64,000 nt of DNA from Archilochus colubris (taxonomy: Eukaryota; Chordata; Aves; Apodiformes; Trochilidae). Both the position numbers and the translations under genes were made by a program. The notes beneath the pieces were generated by a model. The model was not told where the DNA came from and did not search any database. It saw only the letters and a list, made by a program, of their open reading frames with translations. The stretch covers positions 144,350,052 through 144,414,051 of the forward strand of contig CM041083.1 of NCBI GenBank assembly GCA_023079485.1, read 5' to 3'. Every line of letters starts with the position of its first letter. Position 1 is the stretch's first letter. Of this stretch, positions 23,776-35,400 are shown piece after piece.

Positions 23776-26700
23776 GGTTTCTTAACAGTCTTCTTGACCT
23801 TGGATGGCCAAGAACTCAGTATAGTATGTGTTTCCCAATTAAGCTGTAATTTTGACTTCTAACATTTGGGCTGATCTACAGGAGAATATTATATTTACAG
23901 ACATATGGAGTTTTCAGAAAGTAAATCATGGATGTAAAATTCACTTGGTGCAGTGAGCATTTTACAATTGCTTTGTACAGTAATATTTAAAAGAAGCCAG
24001 ATAGTTTTTAATGTGACTTATTCAGGTAGACAAACTTAAAAATAACAGGGCCTGTGATATGCTGTCCGTAAGTACTGATGTGACTCAATTTAGAAGTGCA
24101 TTTTCATACACTTTTTAGCTTAAGTATATTTGAATTTTCATACTGGATAATTAAGCATGGGACATCAGAATCATAGAAAAGTGTTATTTTTAGTCTTTTT
24201 AGAACAATTTCACAGAGTATCTCATCTTAACCACCTACTTCTATATTCTAGGTAAACACTAGCCTTCTTTTCATCCTTATTTTTAGCTAGTGCATTGCTT
24301 GTGTGACAGTGAGAGAGAATGCCTCCTCTGATTTTTCATGAGACTGGTTTCAAGTCATGTTGTTTGTATCCATTGCTGTGTCTTCAAGTTTATTCAAGCT
24401 GAGATAACATTCCCTTATTATGAATGTATATCATCAGAATTATATTAAAAAGTGAGATGGAAAGAGAAAGAGACCAGAAAATACTCTTGTGGTTTTTTTC
24501 CTAAGGTCCATGCATGAAATGCTTGCTGCTCTAGCAATATTCTGGCTATGATATTTCTCTGCCAAGTTGAAAGTAAGAATCTAACACATGGTAAAGAGGC
24601 TTAAAGAGTGGTGTTTCCACTCAAGTGAACCAGTTAATTCAGAACATGAAGCAGTGGTGTAAGGAGTTTGCAGAAGAAGAAAAGAGTATGTTCACATCCC
24701 TATTTGCCCCAGCTACATTTTACTGAGCTAAGAGATGTCATGCATCAGGGATATGATTGTATATTAGACATCAAGCCTACATTTATCCATGTTACCAAAC
24801 CCAAATCTGTGTGCTCTGTCTCAAGCAGTGAATCTTTTCTGCCTTGAAAATAACTGTTCTTGTAGGTCCTGAGTTTGCCTTGAAGGCTACAGTAGGAAAT
24901 CAGCTGTTAACCTCTGTTGTTGATTTGTTGCCATCTAACCTCTGTTGATTTGAGACTCTTGGGTGGGTGCTTTCAGTGATAGAAAGCTTAATTGGAATCA
25001 ACTAACTTGACTAGCACAAGAGGACTTGGGCAATAGAAATGTATTTAGGAAACTTTGCTATCTAAAGAAATATTGAGGAAAACTTGTAAGAGGTAATTTC
25101 ATCAAAATGATTAGCATATCTTTTTTCCTAGACGACCTGAGGGCTTTTGAACAAGAACATAATTGCTATCTCTTGAAAACTGAGCATAGGCAGGACTGAA
25201 GCAAAGGAAGCAAGTACTGGTTTTGTTACAATGTACCCAGCAGTATGATTTTGCTGTTGGTACTGGTGGTATCACCTATTTTTAATGAGTGATATTACTT
25301 TGCAGGAATGTTATCTTAAAAAATACTTATGGAGTTATTTACATGTTAGGTCAAAGCCTCTTGTTCTGTCTCTCTAGAAGTCAGGGGGAGAGAAGAACAT
25401 GTTATTACATGCAAGAAATCAACAAGAAGAAATGGTTTCAATGACCATCTGGTAAATATTTACAACTGGTAAATATAAATAAAAATATATAAAATCAGAA
25501 CATGTAACAAAAACCTATCCCAAGTGGTAGGCTGGAAGTCAATCTATTTTGGTTTTCTATCTTCTGGAAGAACAGGGTATTGTTAGCAAACACACGATGA
25601 GCATTTATCACAAATCTGATACTCCTTGACAGTTGTTACAGGGGTAGTTATTAGTCATCAGCTTTATCTCAAAGATCATCTTCAGCATCTACCTTGGAGA
25701 TGCTCTTTCCCCTCCCGTGTTCTCTGAAGTAGCCAGGCAGAGCGTACGATCCTGCTCCTTACTGGTGAAGACTTCTCCTGGCTTCAGAAGTAAGTTCAGT
25801 CTGTATCCAGCAAGCAGCACCTTTTACATAACTTTGCAGATACTAAGTACAGAAAAATGAAAAGTTGAAGCCGTTGGATTTTATTGTCTAAAAAAATTGT
25901 TATTTGTTTTAATTCACAGGACTCTTCATCTGCCGATTCTGTATCTGTCAGCAGACATTCTCCTGTCAGCCACAGAGTCCCATGCTGTCACTAGAGAGTC
26001 GCTGGACACTAAGGCTGCTTGAGCAGTTTGAATGAAAAAGCATGAGGCAACAGCTGTTCTTTGTAAAGTTCAGTAAAGCAGAGACAGCCTTGAAGCAGAA
26101 ACCTCTGTTTGATCTCAAGTTGTTTTCCCTCTTCAGCATCCACCCACTTTAACTCAAGCAGAGGTGTGTATGTTACTTCCAATTGTTTGAGACAAGCAGG
26201 TATTAGACGTAGATGCTTAGAAGATGTACACAAAGGAGAAATTATGCCCTGTCTGCCATAATGGACTTGAACTGATGAGAAAAGAACATGAAAGTGCAAC
26301 TTGCAGAGCAGAAGAAAAGCCAGTTCTGGATCCTGGAGCAAGTTTGTGACTTTCTCCACTGGTATACTCACATCATCTTGTCACAATTTGTTTCTGCAAG
26401 CAAATGCTGAAGGAATATGGATGAAAATGGTACAAGATGAAGCTCTCAGATGAAAATCTCAGGTCAGTGAAGAAACAGTCAAACCCAATGAATTATCTTT
26501 CAAGTTAACATCATGTTTTTACCTATGAATTTTGGGGGTCAGAGGCTTTAGTTAGTTTGAAAAAAATTGAAAACAAAAAAAATTTTTATATCAGAGCATC
26601 TTGCATGTTCCAAGGGGAGTTGCCTTCACTGTTGGCCAATCCTGTGAGGACTGCTGCAAGTATGGTTCATAGACGACTCCTTTACAATAAAAAGGATGTA

Positions 26701-28249
26701 GCAAGGAACTCATGATCATGATCCATGTAATTTTCACATTTTCTGATACTCCTTTTGTAATGTGATTTCAAAAAGCAAAATAAAAGTTTTCTTTTCATTA
26801 TGACTTCTATGAGGGTTTTTTTTTCTATTGAAAAAAACCATAATTAGATAAAATATCATTTCCCACTCTTTCCGTAACTCAAAGTTTTAACTTGGCTGCT
26901 CCTTTTTTTCATGTTCTTCTTTCCACCTTTCCTAAGTTATCCTGACATGAAAGTATGTGTTTTAATCCACAGTAAATATCAAATAGTACAGAAAAATTAA
27001 AAATAGCAGGCTAAACCATAATGAGTGTATTGGAAAGACATACATATGGTGGACATAACTATGTGGGCAAAATTTGTCTAAATGTATATATATATATGGA
27101 AAGAGAGAGAGAGAGAGAGATTTTGCTTGTTGATCTGTTGGAAGGTAAGCAGAAAGAAAGATTCAGGAGGATCTTTCTGTATCATATTGAAACTGTTACG
27201 TTCAAACCTCTAGCCTGCTGATAAAGTCTCATACATAAAAATGATACTTAGCAGAAGTTTACTTCTAAGCTGCTGACCAGAATCTGAAGAAACATAGTTG
27301 TGTTTTTTAATTTAGTCAATCTGATTTGTGTCTTGTGACAGGGGGGTTGCACAGAGAAAAGAAATAGTTTTGTGTGCTGATGTGAGACTTCAATTTTTGT
27401 TTGTTCTATTTTTACTGTTATTAAAGAACCTGGGTAATCCACTTTTCATTACAATGGAAAGAAAAGGTAAAGCCTTACTCCTTTTAAAAATAACTAATAC
27501 CCCTCTTTTGCAGTCTATGTAGTATGGTAATGTAAAATACTGGTGATGAGAGAAACTTCATACACTGGCAATGTATTCATAAATTCAAGATGGTTAATAG
27601 AATGAAGTCCCTCTAAAAAAAAATCAATGTGAACTTCTGCTTTTTCTACAAAACCCCTGCATTACCTGTTGCTTTCATTGAATTTTCTGAAGTTTAACAG
27701 CTGGTGGGCTACTGACTGTTGTTCTGAGGGAATTTACACACAAACCACTAGGCTACCAAAGAAGGAGAAAGAAAAAAGGAAACAAAAATTCAAAACTTCA
27801 TGGGTTTAAGTTTATTTATTATTCAAAAAGCACTTTCTCTTGAAAGTTCAGGATAAAAATCAGAGTAATCTTCTAAGTGAAAAGATGCTAGGAGAATATT
27901 TAAAGTCATGATAAGGGGAGGAATGTCCTATTAACAGAGCTATGTTAAAGATAATACTTATTTACTGAAAGTCACATTTACAATTATTGCAACAGGGAAG
28001 ATAGCAACTGTACATCAAAATAAATGAAACAGTAAAGGGAGTCCCAAGTTGACTGAGCCTAAAGGCCTTCAGTCAGAATAAACATTTGCTTCATGTTTTA
28101 TTACGTGAACCATAACTTATTACTGCATTATTTAATGCAGCAAAAGCATTGACATAACATATGAAGAAAGTGACCTTGTCTCCTGAGTTTGGAGGAAAGG
28201 TTTCGTTCTTTATTTTAGAGGTGGTAAACTTATTTTTAACTGCAAGTTC
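23776..28249. other. AT-rich non-coding sequence, no gene seen
   Basis: The longest frame, 120 codons on the minus strand (26009-26371), starts MSIPVEKVTNLLQDPELAFLL and matches no family I know. Codon choice looks neutral and no splice or polyadenylation context supports it. A TA/GA microsatellite lies near 27.1 kb. Otherwise nothing was recognised. Confidence 0.55.
27085..27121 (+). repeat. (TA)n followed by (GA)n microsatellite
   Basis: A short TATATATATATA run passes through GGAAA into about ten GA dinucleotides. The plus-strand frame across it shows an MEREREREREI stretch, which is only the translation of (GA)n. Confidence 0.85.
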
Positions 28250-29412
28250 AAATCAAGTGTACCTTGATTTTAATAAGGCCTTTGACATGGTCCCACACTC
28301 ACATTCTTCCCTCAGAATTGGAGAAATTTGGGTTTGATGGATGGGCTGTTTAGTGGATAAGGTATTGTCCGGATGGCCACATGTAACAAATTGCAGTCAA
28401 TGGCTTAATGTCCAAAGGGAGATCAGTAACAAGCAGTGTCCCTCAGGGGTCCTTTTTGGGACCATATCTTTCTTAATGACATAGACAGTGGGACTGAGAG
28501 CACCCTCACAAGTTTGCAGATGACACCAAGGGGAATCATGCAGCCATTGTGCAACCAGAGGGACTTGACAGGCACCTTGACAGGTGTGGGGCGATGAACT
28601 CGGGAAGTTCAGCTGTGCCAAGTGCAAGGTCCTGCACCTGGATCAAGGCAATTTCCAATATCAGTACAGGCTGGGGGATAAATGGATTGAGAACAGCCCT
28701 TTAGAGAAGGATTTGGAGATACTGGTGGATGAAAAATTGGGTATGAGGTGTCAGTGTGAGCTCACAGCCCAGAAAATCAAACATATCCTGGGCTGTATTG
28801 AAAGAAGTGTGAGCAGCAGGCTGAGGGCAGTGATTCTACTGTGGGACTCAGCTTTTATGAGACCCCACTTGGAGTACTGTGTCCAGCTCCTGGGACCCCA
28901 GTACAAGATAGACATGGACCTATTAGAGCATGTCCAGAGAAGGACTAGCACATCCAGAGGAGGGCCACAAAAATGACCAGGGGACTGTAAAACCTCTCCT
29001 GTGGAGAAAGGCTGAAGGAGCTGGGGTTTGACCTGGAGAAGAAAATGCTTCTGAGAAACCTTATTCTGCTTTTGTTTTTTTTTCAATAAAGGGGGCAAAT
29101 TAGCAAGATAGAATATTTTACCAAGTCCTGTAGAGGTATTACAAGAGGTAGCAGTTTTAGACTGAAAGAGGGTATATTCAGGCTAGATAAGGAGAGTATT
29201 TTTTTACTGTGGTGGTGGTGAGGCACTGGCAGATGTTGCCCAGGGAAGTTGTGGCTTCCCCTCCCTGGAAGTGTTCAAGTCCAGGTTGGATGGGGCCCTG
29301 CTCTGAGCAACCTGATTTAGTGGAAGATGTCTGTGCCCAAAACATGATGGACTAGAATATCTTTAAAGGTCCCTTCCAACACAAACTGTTCTATTATACT
29401 GTGATTCTATTA
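28250..29412 (+). mobile_element. CR1 LINE, 5'-truncated, with RT remnants
   Basis: About 1.16 kb of CR1 in sense orientation. It enters within the reverse-transcriptase domain, passes the C-terminal region, and ends in a 3' UTR with GGAAGATGTCTGTGCCC and CTTTAAAGGTCCCTTCC, then decayed octamers (TGTTCTATTATACTGTGATTCTAT). The ending belongs to the 'GAGCAACCTGATTTAGTGGAAG' type, shared with the tails at 17.1 and 59.5 kb rather than with the young copies. A T-rich interruption near 29.07 kb disrupts the match. Confidence 0.93.
28258..28976 (+). pseudogene. CR1 ORF2 reverse transcriptase remnant
   Basis: Two catalytic motifs of a LINE reverse transcriptase can be read. YLDFNKAFDM at 28260-28289 carries the first active-site Asp, and FADD at 28513-28524 is the CR1 form of the YxDD box. 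These sit in different frames, so at least two frameshifts separate them and the 130-codon frame that follows (28584-28976). That last frame carries [27 protein letters not shown] and LLEHVQRR, family blocks C-terminal to the palm. Near its end a short duplication (CATCCAGAG) breaks the frame and leads to a stop. The endonuclease domain is missing through 5' truncation. It is a dead copy. Confidence 0.88.
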
Positions 29413-29561
29413 TTCAATGTATTTTTTACAATGACCACTGTATAAACACAGTATACAGGTTTTAAAACAGTTTTGGGGTTTTTTTTTCTAGTTTTGCCTT
29501 TCTTCATGTGGCAAAATGTGTAGGATTCAGTCCTCAGTTTCTTCTTCCACATTTTGCTGCT

Positions 29562-29600
29562 GTTTTGTTTTGTTTTGTTTTGTTTTATATATATATATTT
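29562..29600 (+). repeat. (TTTTG)n followed by (TA)n
   Basis: Five TTTTG units run directly into TATATATATATAT. This is simple-sequence DNA. Confidence 0.85.
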
Positions 29601-31207
29601 CTCTGCTTATGAGTATTAAGATGCCTGGAAAGATTTTCCATGTCACTTAGCAGTAAATTTAGTCTTATGTCCTGTTGGTAAAGGCTAAGGACTTCCTTTT
29701 CCCTTTCTTAACTTAGCTGCATTCTGTAGGCAGGGAGCCATTCACAACCCATATTAGAAATATGTCTTCCGGAGAGGAGGAGAGATATTTGCTGCACCTT
29801 AAGTCAGATTAAACCCAGCTAATTTAAGGAACACCAGAAGAGCTCCTCACATAAATGAGAAAATACCTGATGAACAAAGTGATTGTTTTATCTCTTGTTA
29901 TTGTCCAAAACAACAACAAATAGGATGAGAAAAATGTTTATATTTCTTTGTAGACTCTTGCCCTTTAAAGCATTCATTTATTGTCCTAGTACTCAAAGAC
30001 ACCAACTACGAGAACAGTTTCCTTGCTGCCTAAAAATTCTTGCAGGATTCTCATTAGCAGTGACACTTGGAAGTAATTAAATCCACAGAAAGGCTGAGAC
30101 TCAGTGCTGCTGATCTACTCCAGGTATTCCATGGAAAGGGAAAAAGTAAAGATCTAAAAGTTTACCCAGAGGAGTGCACAATGGGGTGATGGAGAGGTAG
30201 AGTTCCTCAGCCTCTTTCAAAGCAGCAGGCCAATTCAAGAAATCTTCATGTATTTCCATATGAATTTTTCATATTCTAGTGTGGATTACTTTTTGTTTGC
30301 ACAGCAACAGTCTTACTGCTGTCAGTGTCATCTCAGGATAACGTTCAGTGTTATCTACACTAAACTAGAAAGACAAAAGGGAATTGCAAAGAAACCTTGC
30401 AGTGCATATTACATTGGGTGGAGTTGTGGGGGTTTTGTTTGGTTTTTTTGGAAAATAGATTCACTTGACCTAATAAATGCATGAAATCTCCATCTTTTCA
30501 ACTTCCCACCTGCTATTATATGGCTTCTGTGTATTTCAAGAATGTTGAATTAGTAGAAAATGTTGTATAAATAGACTTGTTAGGTGGTAGTGAGAATAGT
30601 AAATCTAAATATTGACAAATTCTTAAGGGACATATGATGCTGGAAATGGAATGTTTAATAATATTTGAACTTCAGGAGAGCATGTTTTTCCACTGCACCT
30701 CTGTTTTCCTCAACTTTGTAGAGACTTACAGCTATTCATGTTTCAGAGCAGAAAGAAATACTGAATTTATGGCTAAGCATATATGATTTTCTTTAAATGA
30801 GTAATTCCTTTCAAGTGAATGAAACTGTTTTATAAAGGAGGAGGAGGAATTGACCCCAAAATGTGTGTGTTTGGGAAAGTTCGTATAAAAACACTGGTGC
30901 TTATTACATTAGTGTCTCTTGCAGGTCTTGAAAGAAATGCTTAGGATAGAAACAATGTTTGCTTCAAAAAGGCTTTTTTCTTGTTACCTGTCTTCCTTTT
31001 TGTCTTTCTATATTTTCTGTAAGAAGTATTTCGACTCTTTTAAACATTTTAAACATTTACTTATTTATAGTGTTAACTTGGAGGTGGGAAAAAATGAAGC
31101 AATTTTTACCTGATATGATCCACATACTTGTGAAATAGAATTTGTCCTAATTACCTAGTACATTTTAAATTTTTACCTGAATTCTAGAAGAATATTGGCA
31201 ACATTGG

Positions 31208-31275
31208 GGATTTTTTTGGTGGTTTTTCTTGTTTGTTTGGGGTTTTTTGGTTTTTTTGTTTGTTTGTTTTTTTAA
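31208..31275 (+). repeat. T/G-rich simple sequence
   Basis: Irregular runs of T broken by G, GG or GTTTG units. It resembles, in complement, the A/C-rich tracts elsewhere in the window. Confidence 0.7.
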
Positions 31276-31370
31276 TGGGGTATTTTCTTACTCTTGATTA
31301 ACATGTTATAGAATTGGAAATTCCATCTTATCCTGAGGTAGTTTTAATAGAAACCTGAGTGAGTTAAACT

Positions 31371-31905
31371 CATGCCACACCTCGAGTACTGTGTCCAGTT
31401 CTGGGCCCTTCAGTTCAGGAAGGATATCGAGGTGCTGGAGCAGGTCCAAAGGAGGGCAACCAGGCTGGTGAAGGGACTCGAGCACAGACACTATGAGAAG
31501 AGGCTGAGGGAGCTGAGGCTGTTCAGCCTGGAGAAGAGGAGGCTCAGGGGAGACCTCATCACTCTCTACAACTCCCTGAAAGGAGGGGGTAGCCACGTGG
31601 GGGTTGGTCTCTTTTGCCAGGCAACTTTCAACAAGACAAGAGGGCATGGTCTTAAGTTGTGCCAGGGGAAGTTTAGGTTAGATATTAGAAAGAATTTCTT
31701 TACCGAGAAGGTGGTCAGGCATTGGAATGGGCTGCCCAGGGAAGTAGTGGATTCTCCGTCCCTGGAGATATTTAAAAAGAGACTGGATGTGGCACTCAGT
31801 GCCATGGGCTGGGAGCCGCAGTGGTAGTGGATCAAGGGTTGGACTCGATGATCTCTGAGGTCCCTTCCAACCCAGCCAATTCTATGATTCTATGATTCTA
31901 TGATG
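31371..31905 (+). mobile_element. CR1 LINE, 5'-truncated, recent-looking
   Basis: The copy begins abruptly in the ORF2 C-terminus (CCACACCTCGAGTACTGTG) and ends in three tandem octamers (ATTCTATG) at 31880-31905. The 3' UTR has GGATCAAGGGTTGGACTCG and CTCTGAGGTCCCTTCC, the same type as the copies at 6.1 kb (opposite strand) and 49.2 kb (same strand). Across 31501-31586 I count 7 differences from 49389-49474. Confidence 0.96.
31372..31827 (+). pseudogene. CR1 ORF2 C-terminal fragment
   Basis: The 151-codon frame covers [59 protein letters not shown] and [12 protein letters not shown]. It runs six codons beyond the stop used by the 6.2 kb copy, because the stop region has mutated (MV-stop has become MGWEPQW-stop). 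No catalytic domain remains. The first Met lies at the truncation boundary and is not a real start. The minus-strand frames overlapping it are shadows. Confidence 0.9.
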
Positions 31906-34609
31906 ATTAATTCCTTAACACTCATGCCTGCATAGATTTTTCTTTCTGGGTGTTGTCTTTCTGAAATAACATTGTTGTGCTTAGGAATAGGGACTTGATT
32001 AAAATGAACAGAACAAAAATAGCATGAAGCTCATGGAGAAACATGTAATGATCTCAAAAAATAAAATAGTCTTAGTTCCACTAAATCCTTTACTCTGAAC
32101 CTAGAGTATATTTCTAGTGTCAGAAATTATAATGAAATACATTCTTAGCATGTATTTGGACAGAACTGTTCTCCATTGCTTTGAGAGTTTTTTCCTCTCT
32201 GTTCATAATTATAAGTCCTTGGTGAGTGCTGAGTCCTCAAGTACATTCGTGCATGGGTTTTATATAATAAACACCTATGACCGAAATCTTGAGTAAATTA
32301 TGTGTATGCTGGTATCAATCCAAATATTTTTATTTAATGATGAAATAAAAAACATCTGTTAAGCACCCAGACTAATGACTGAACTCCAAAGAATTTATAC
32401 TGTGACTTCAAAAAACCCAACTTTGATCTTTATATACTTTCACAATCTTTATGCTTAATCTTAAACAGACTTGATTATACCTCTAATATTTGGCTATTAC
32501 CTTTGTAAATCCACCCCTCACTAATGTGATTGCACACAGATTTAGTGTTTGTTTTTCAAAATAATAAAAAATAACATTTACTATCACATAGCTTAAGTTT
32601 GATTTTATTCTGGATTTATTCTTCTATTGATTTTTTCTGAAAATTTTTAATTAAAAAATTGCAAAAAGTGAGACTTCTTGTCAAAAAAAAAATTGGATTT
32701 TTCAGTAGACAAGTCAATTTTAACAGTCACAAAATTTAATCATAGCCTAGAAAGGAAGAAAACATGAAATTACTTAAAAGTATAAAATGCTCAGATTAAA
32801 TTTACCAGAAAGAATTAATTTGTACTGCAGAAAATCTCTTTTTGCGTGTAATGAATGAATGGAAAAACAAATTGCTAATTGTAAAACTCCAATTAATTTT
32901 TCGGTAAACATCTTTTAATATATACATCAGCTGCCTGATTAAATAGTTGAAGATTGGGGTTTTTTCCATGGCTTTGTTTTCATTTTGTTGGGTTTTTTGT
33001 TTTTGTTTTTTCCAATATTTACTGGGTGATTTCTGAGGACCAGAGTCAGGCAAAACCATAATACCTCAGCAAATGAGGAAAAGGCAGTGCTGAAGGCCTT
33101 GAGCACACAGTAAGTGTGGATGTTTGTGTTTAATTCTCTGCATGTGAATAGCTGGGGTACACTGCAAATCCTGAGTGTAGAAAGCAAATCACGGTTGTGT
33201 GTGTGCGAGGGAATTAAACCTTGTTCTCCTCCCACTGAGGTTAAATTCTACATTTTTCTCTGCTAACTTGGGTTTTATTAGCTTTGAAATATTTTATGTT
33301 AAGCTTTGCCTCAGGCATGTGGTAATCAAGGTGATTTAACTCCCTTTATTTGTCATTGAAGCGGTGGAAGGAAATAACATATGATCTAGAAGCTATCTTG
33401 ATGCTTGGCAAGATTATGCAATATGTAAACTAGTCGAAAATAGCCAAGTTTGTGGGTTTGGTTTGTTTTTTGATTGTTTGGTTGTTTTTTTTAACAGAAG
33501 CAATAAGGTATACATTTATATACTTTGCTCCATTCAGGAATTTAAATATCTGAAAGGTCTTTATCCTCTGTTTCCAAGGTCAGGAATGACCAGTTTCAGG
33601 TTAAAACTACTTCCCCAGGGCAGCTGCAGCATCTCTACTCAGAACTGCTTAAGTTTCAAGAAAACCCCTAGTTACCTTCTTTTCGAACTCCTTTATCCAG
33701 GCTTTGTCCTTTTAAAACAGAAATGAAGCAAATTGCATCCAGTGATCATTTTTCAAGGTGTTACTGATTTTTTCATAGATATAAGTTCTGTCTATTAGAA
33801 AAAAACCCTTCTGTCTCTTGACACCTAATAAAAGGAAGTTTGATCTTCCTTTGCTTCTGTGAAGTCCGAGTTTTAATGTGATCACATGGCAGAGCACCTG
33901 ATGTTTCTGTTTGGATCCAGGTAAGCTCACAAGGTGAAGCTCAGGATCAGCTAGATGCACTCTGAGAAAATGGGAAGGTTTCTGAGTCCTCGAATATTTT
34001 CAAAATTAATAAAATATTAATTATACTTAATATATTAAGACATTAATTAATCAACATATAAATATATAATTAATATATTAATTGAGATATAATTAATATT
34101 TCCACACTATGAGATTAAATGTAGAAAATCTTGCTGTAAAGCTACAGGTTTGAGGGGAGATCTTGGATTGTTTCCATGACTTTCCCATAACACAACAGCC
34201 ACTGCTCTTGATTCATTCTGACAACACAAAGTGTACTTAAAGTGGCAGCAAAATGATTCATATAAATATAAAAGAAATTGCTCACGTTATATAAAATTAG
34301 CTTTTAATCAACCTTGTTAATTCTAGTTTCTTATGTTTAATATACTCACAAATAGCATTAGGTGATCAAATTATAATGTACCAAATACTTCATATGTCAG
34401 TGTATCCTCTGAGTCCATCCTGGTTTAATTTAATCAAGAAATTATGAATTATTAACAGAATAGAGGTTACTAGCAGTCCTCCTAAAAAATTCCTGTGAGT
34501 TTGTGGGAGCATGGATATCAAATGAGCTTTCTTTTAAGTAAACCTGGAAGGGTAAGTACTAAAGCTGATTAGAAGACTTTCTCTGGAAAATTATATTTTA
34601 CTGAAAAAT
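31906..34609. other. AT-rich non-coding sequence, no gene seen
   Basis: Frames reach 98 codons at most and have no recognised domain. An AT-only palindromic patch occupies about 34.00-34.10 kb. No transposon or exon signature was seen. Confidence 0.6.
34003..34101. repeat. AT-rich palindromic TAAT/ATTA cluster
   Basis: Nearly all A and T, built from TTAAT and ATATA pieces. It holds two perfect palindromes, CTTAATATATTAAG at 34026-34039 and AATTAATATATTAATT at 34068-34083. It may be decayed simple sequence able to form cruciforms or unwind easily. Confidence 0.7.
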
Positions 34610-35400
34610 CATGGCTTTGTAACATTCATGCTGGAAGTGACCTCAGGAGGTCCCTCATGCACCCCCTCCTCCGAGCAGTTCTGTGAGATCAAACCAGGTT
34701 GCTCAGGGCTTTGCCCAGTTAGGTCCTGAAAGCTCCCCAAGAACAGAGCCTGCCACACCTCCCTGAGCATCCCATCCCTCTGCCCACCTCTCAACCTCTC
34801 TGTCCTCCTGGGGAGAGGTTTCAGTACCCAGTCTGACCCCCTACCATTTCAGTTCCTGCCTGCCCAGGCCTGTTACCCTGCCACACGTGTCCCCTCTCCA
34901 TCCCCTCCCTGTAGGCACCGGTGCAGCTTTGGGTGCCCCCAAAGCCACCTCTGCCCCAGGATGGGGGTCTGAGCATCTCTGGGATGAAGTTAATTCAGGT
35001 TATTGGTGTCTTTCCTGCACTGGGGACACCAACTGAACCCTGTACCAAGATGTGGTCTAACAACAAGTGTCAGGCAGAGGTGACAACCACTTTCTGGAGC
35101 TCCTGATGGGTCTGCTGATGCAGCCCTGGATGATGCAGGGTATCTTTTCTGTCAAGGCTTGTTGCTGCCTCCTACCCAGCTGATCCCAGGGCCCCCAGTT
35201 AAAATGCTGGCTGGAGTGCATGTCAATGTCCTCCACTGCTCTCTTGTTGTTCACAGATGTTGTCATTTTAGTGCATAAGGCCATCAGGTAGGTTAGATGT
35301 GATTTATGGTTGGCAAATCCATACAGAACCTTCCCAGTAATTTTCTCCGGTGTGTGTCTGATCAGTAGCTCCCGATCAGTAGCTCTGTCAAACCTGAGGA
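34610..35400 (-). mobile_element. Ancient CR1 LINE fragment
   Basis: This island is clearly GC-richer than its surroundings. On the plus strand it reads as antisense CR1: GCTGGAAGTGACCTC at the 3' end, then AGGTTGCTCAGGGC, then CACTGGGGACACCAACTGAAC (ORF2 segment before the C-terminal block). Further in, TAAGGCCATCAGGTAGGTTAG and CCTTCCCAGTAATTTTCTCCGG recall the antisense RT region. Octamers are gone and no frame survives, so it is far older than the other copies. A 14-base tandem duplication (GATCAGTAGCTCCC unit) sits at 35360-35385. Confidence 0.7.

Larger units (their letters stand above)
29413..31370. other. AT-rich non-coding sequence with T/G simple repeats
   Basis: No frame over 78 codons and no element ends. 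It contains (TTTTG)n plus (TA)n near 29.57 kb and a T/G-rich stretch at 31.21-31.27 kb just upstream of the next CR1. Confidence 0.6.

Noticed and set aside
23469..23849. 126-codon plus-strand frame
   Set aside because: It overlaps a stretch that looks like degraded antisense CR1, and the protein matches no family.
24171..24420. CAGAATCATAGAAA followed by CATCTTAACCACC, considered as another old minus-strand CR1
   Set aside because: Only the first block resembles the 3' octamers; the expected GGTTGGAAGGGAC block and the ORF2 tail are not convincing.
26009..26371. 120-codon minus-strand frame without stop
   Set aside because: No recognisable domain, no splice or polyadenylation context, and a length compatible with chance in 64 kb.
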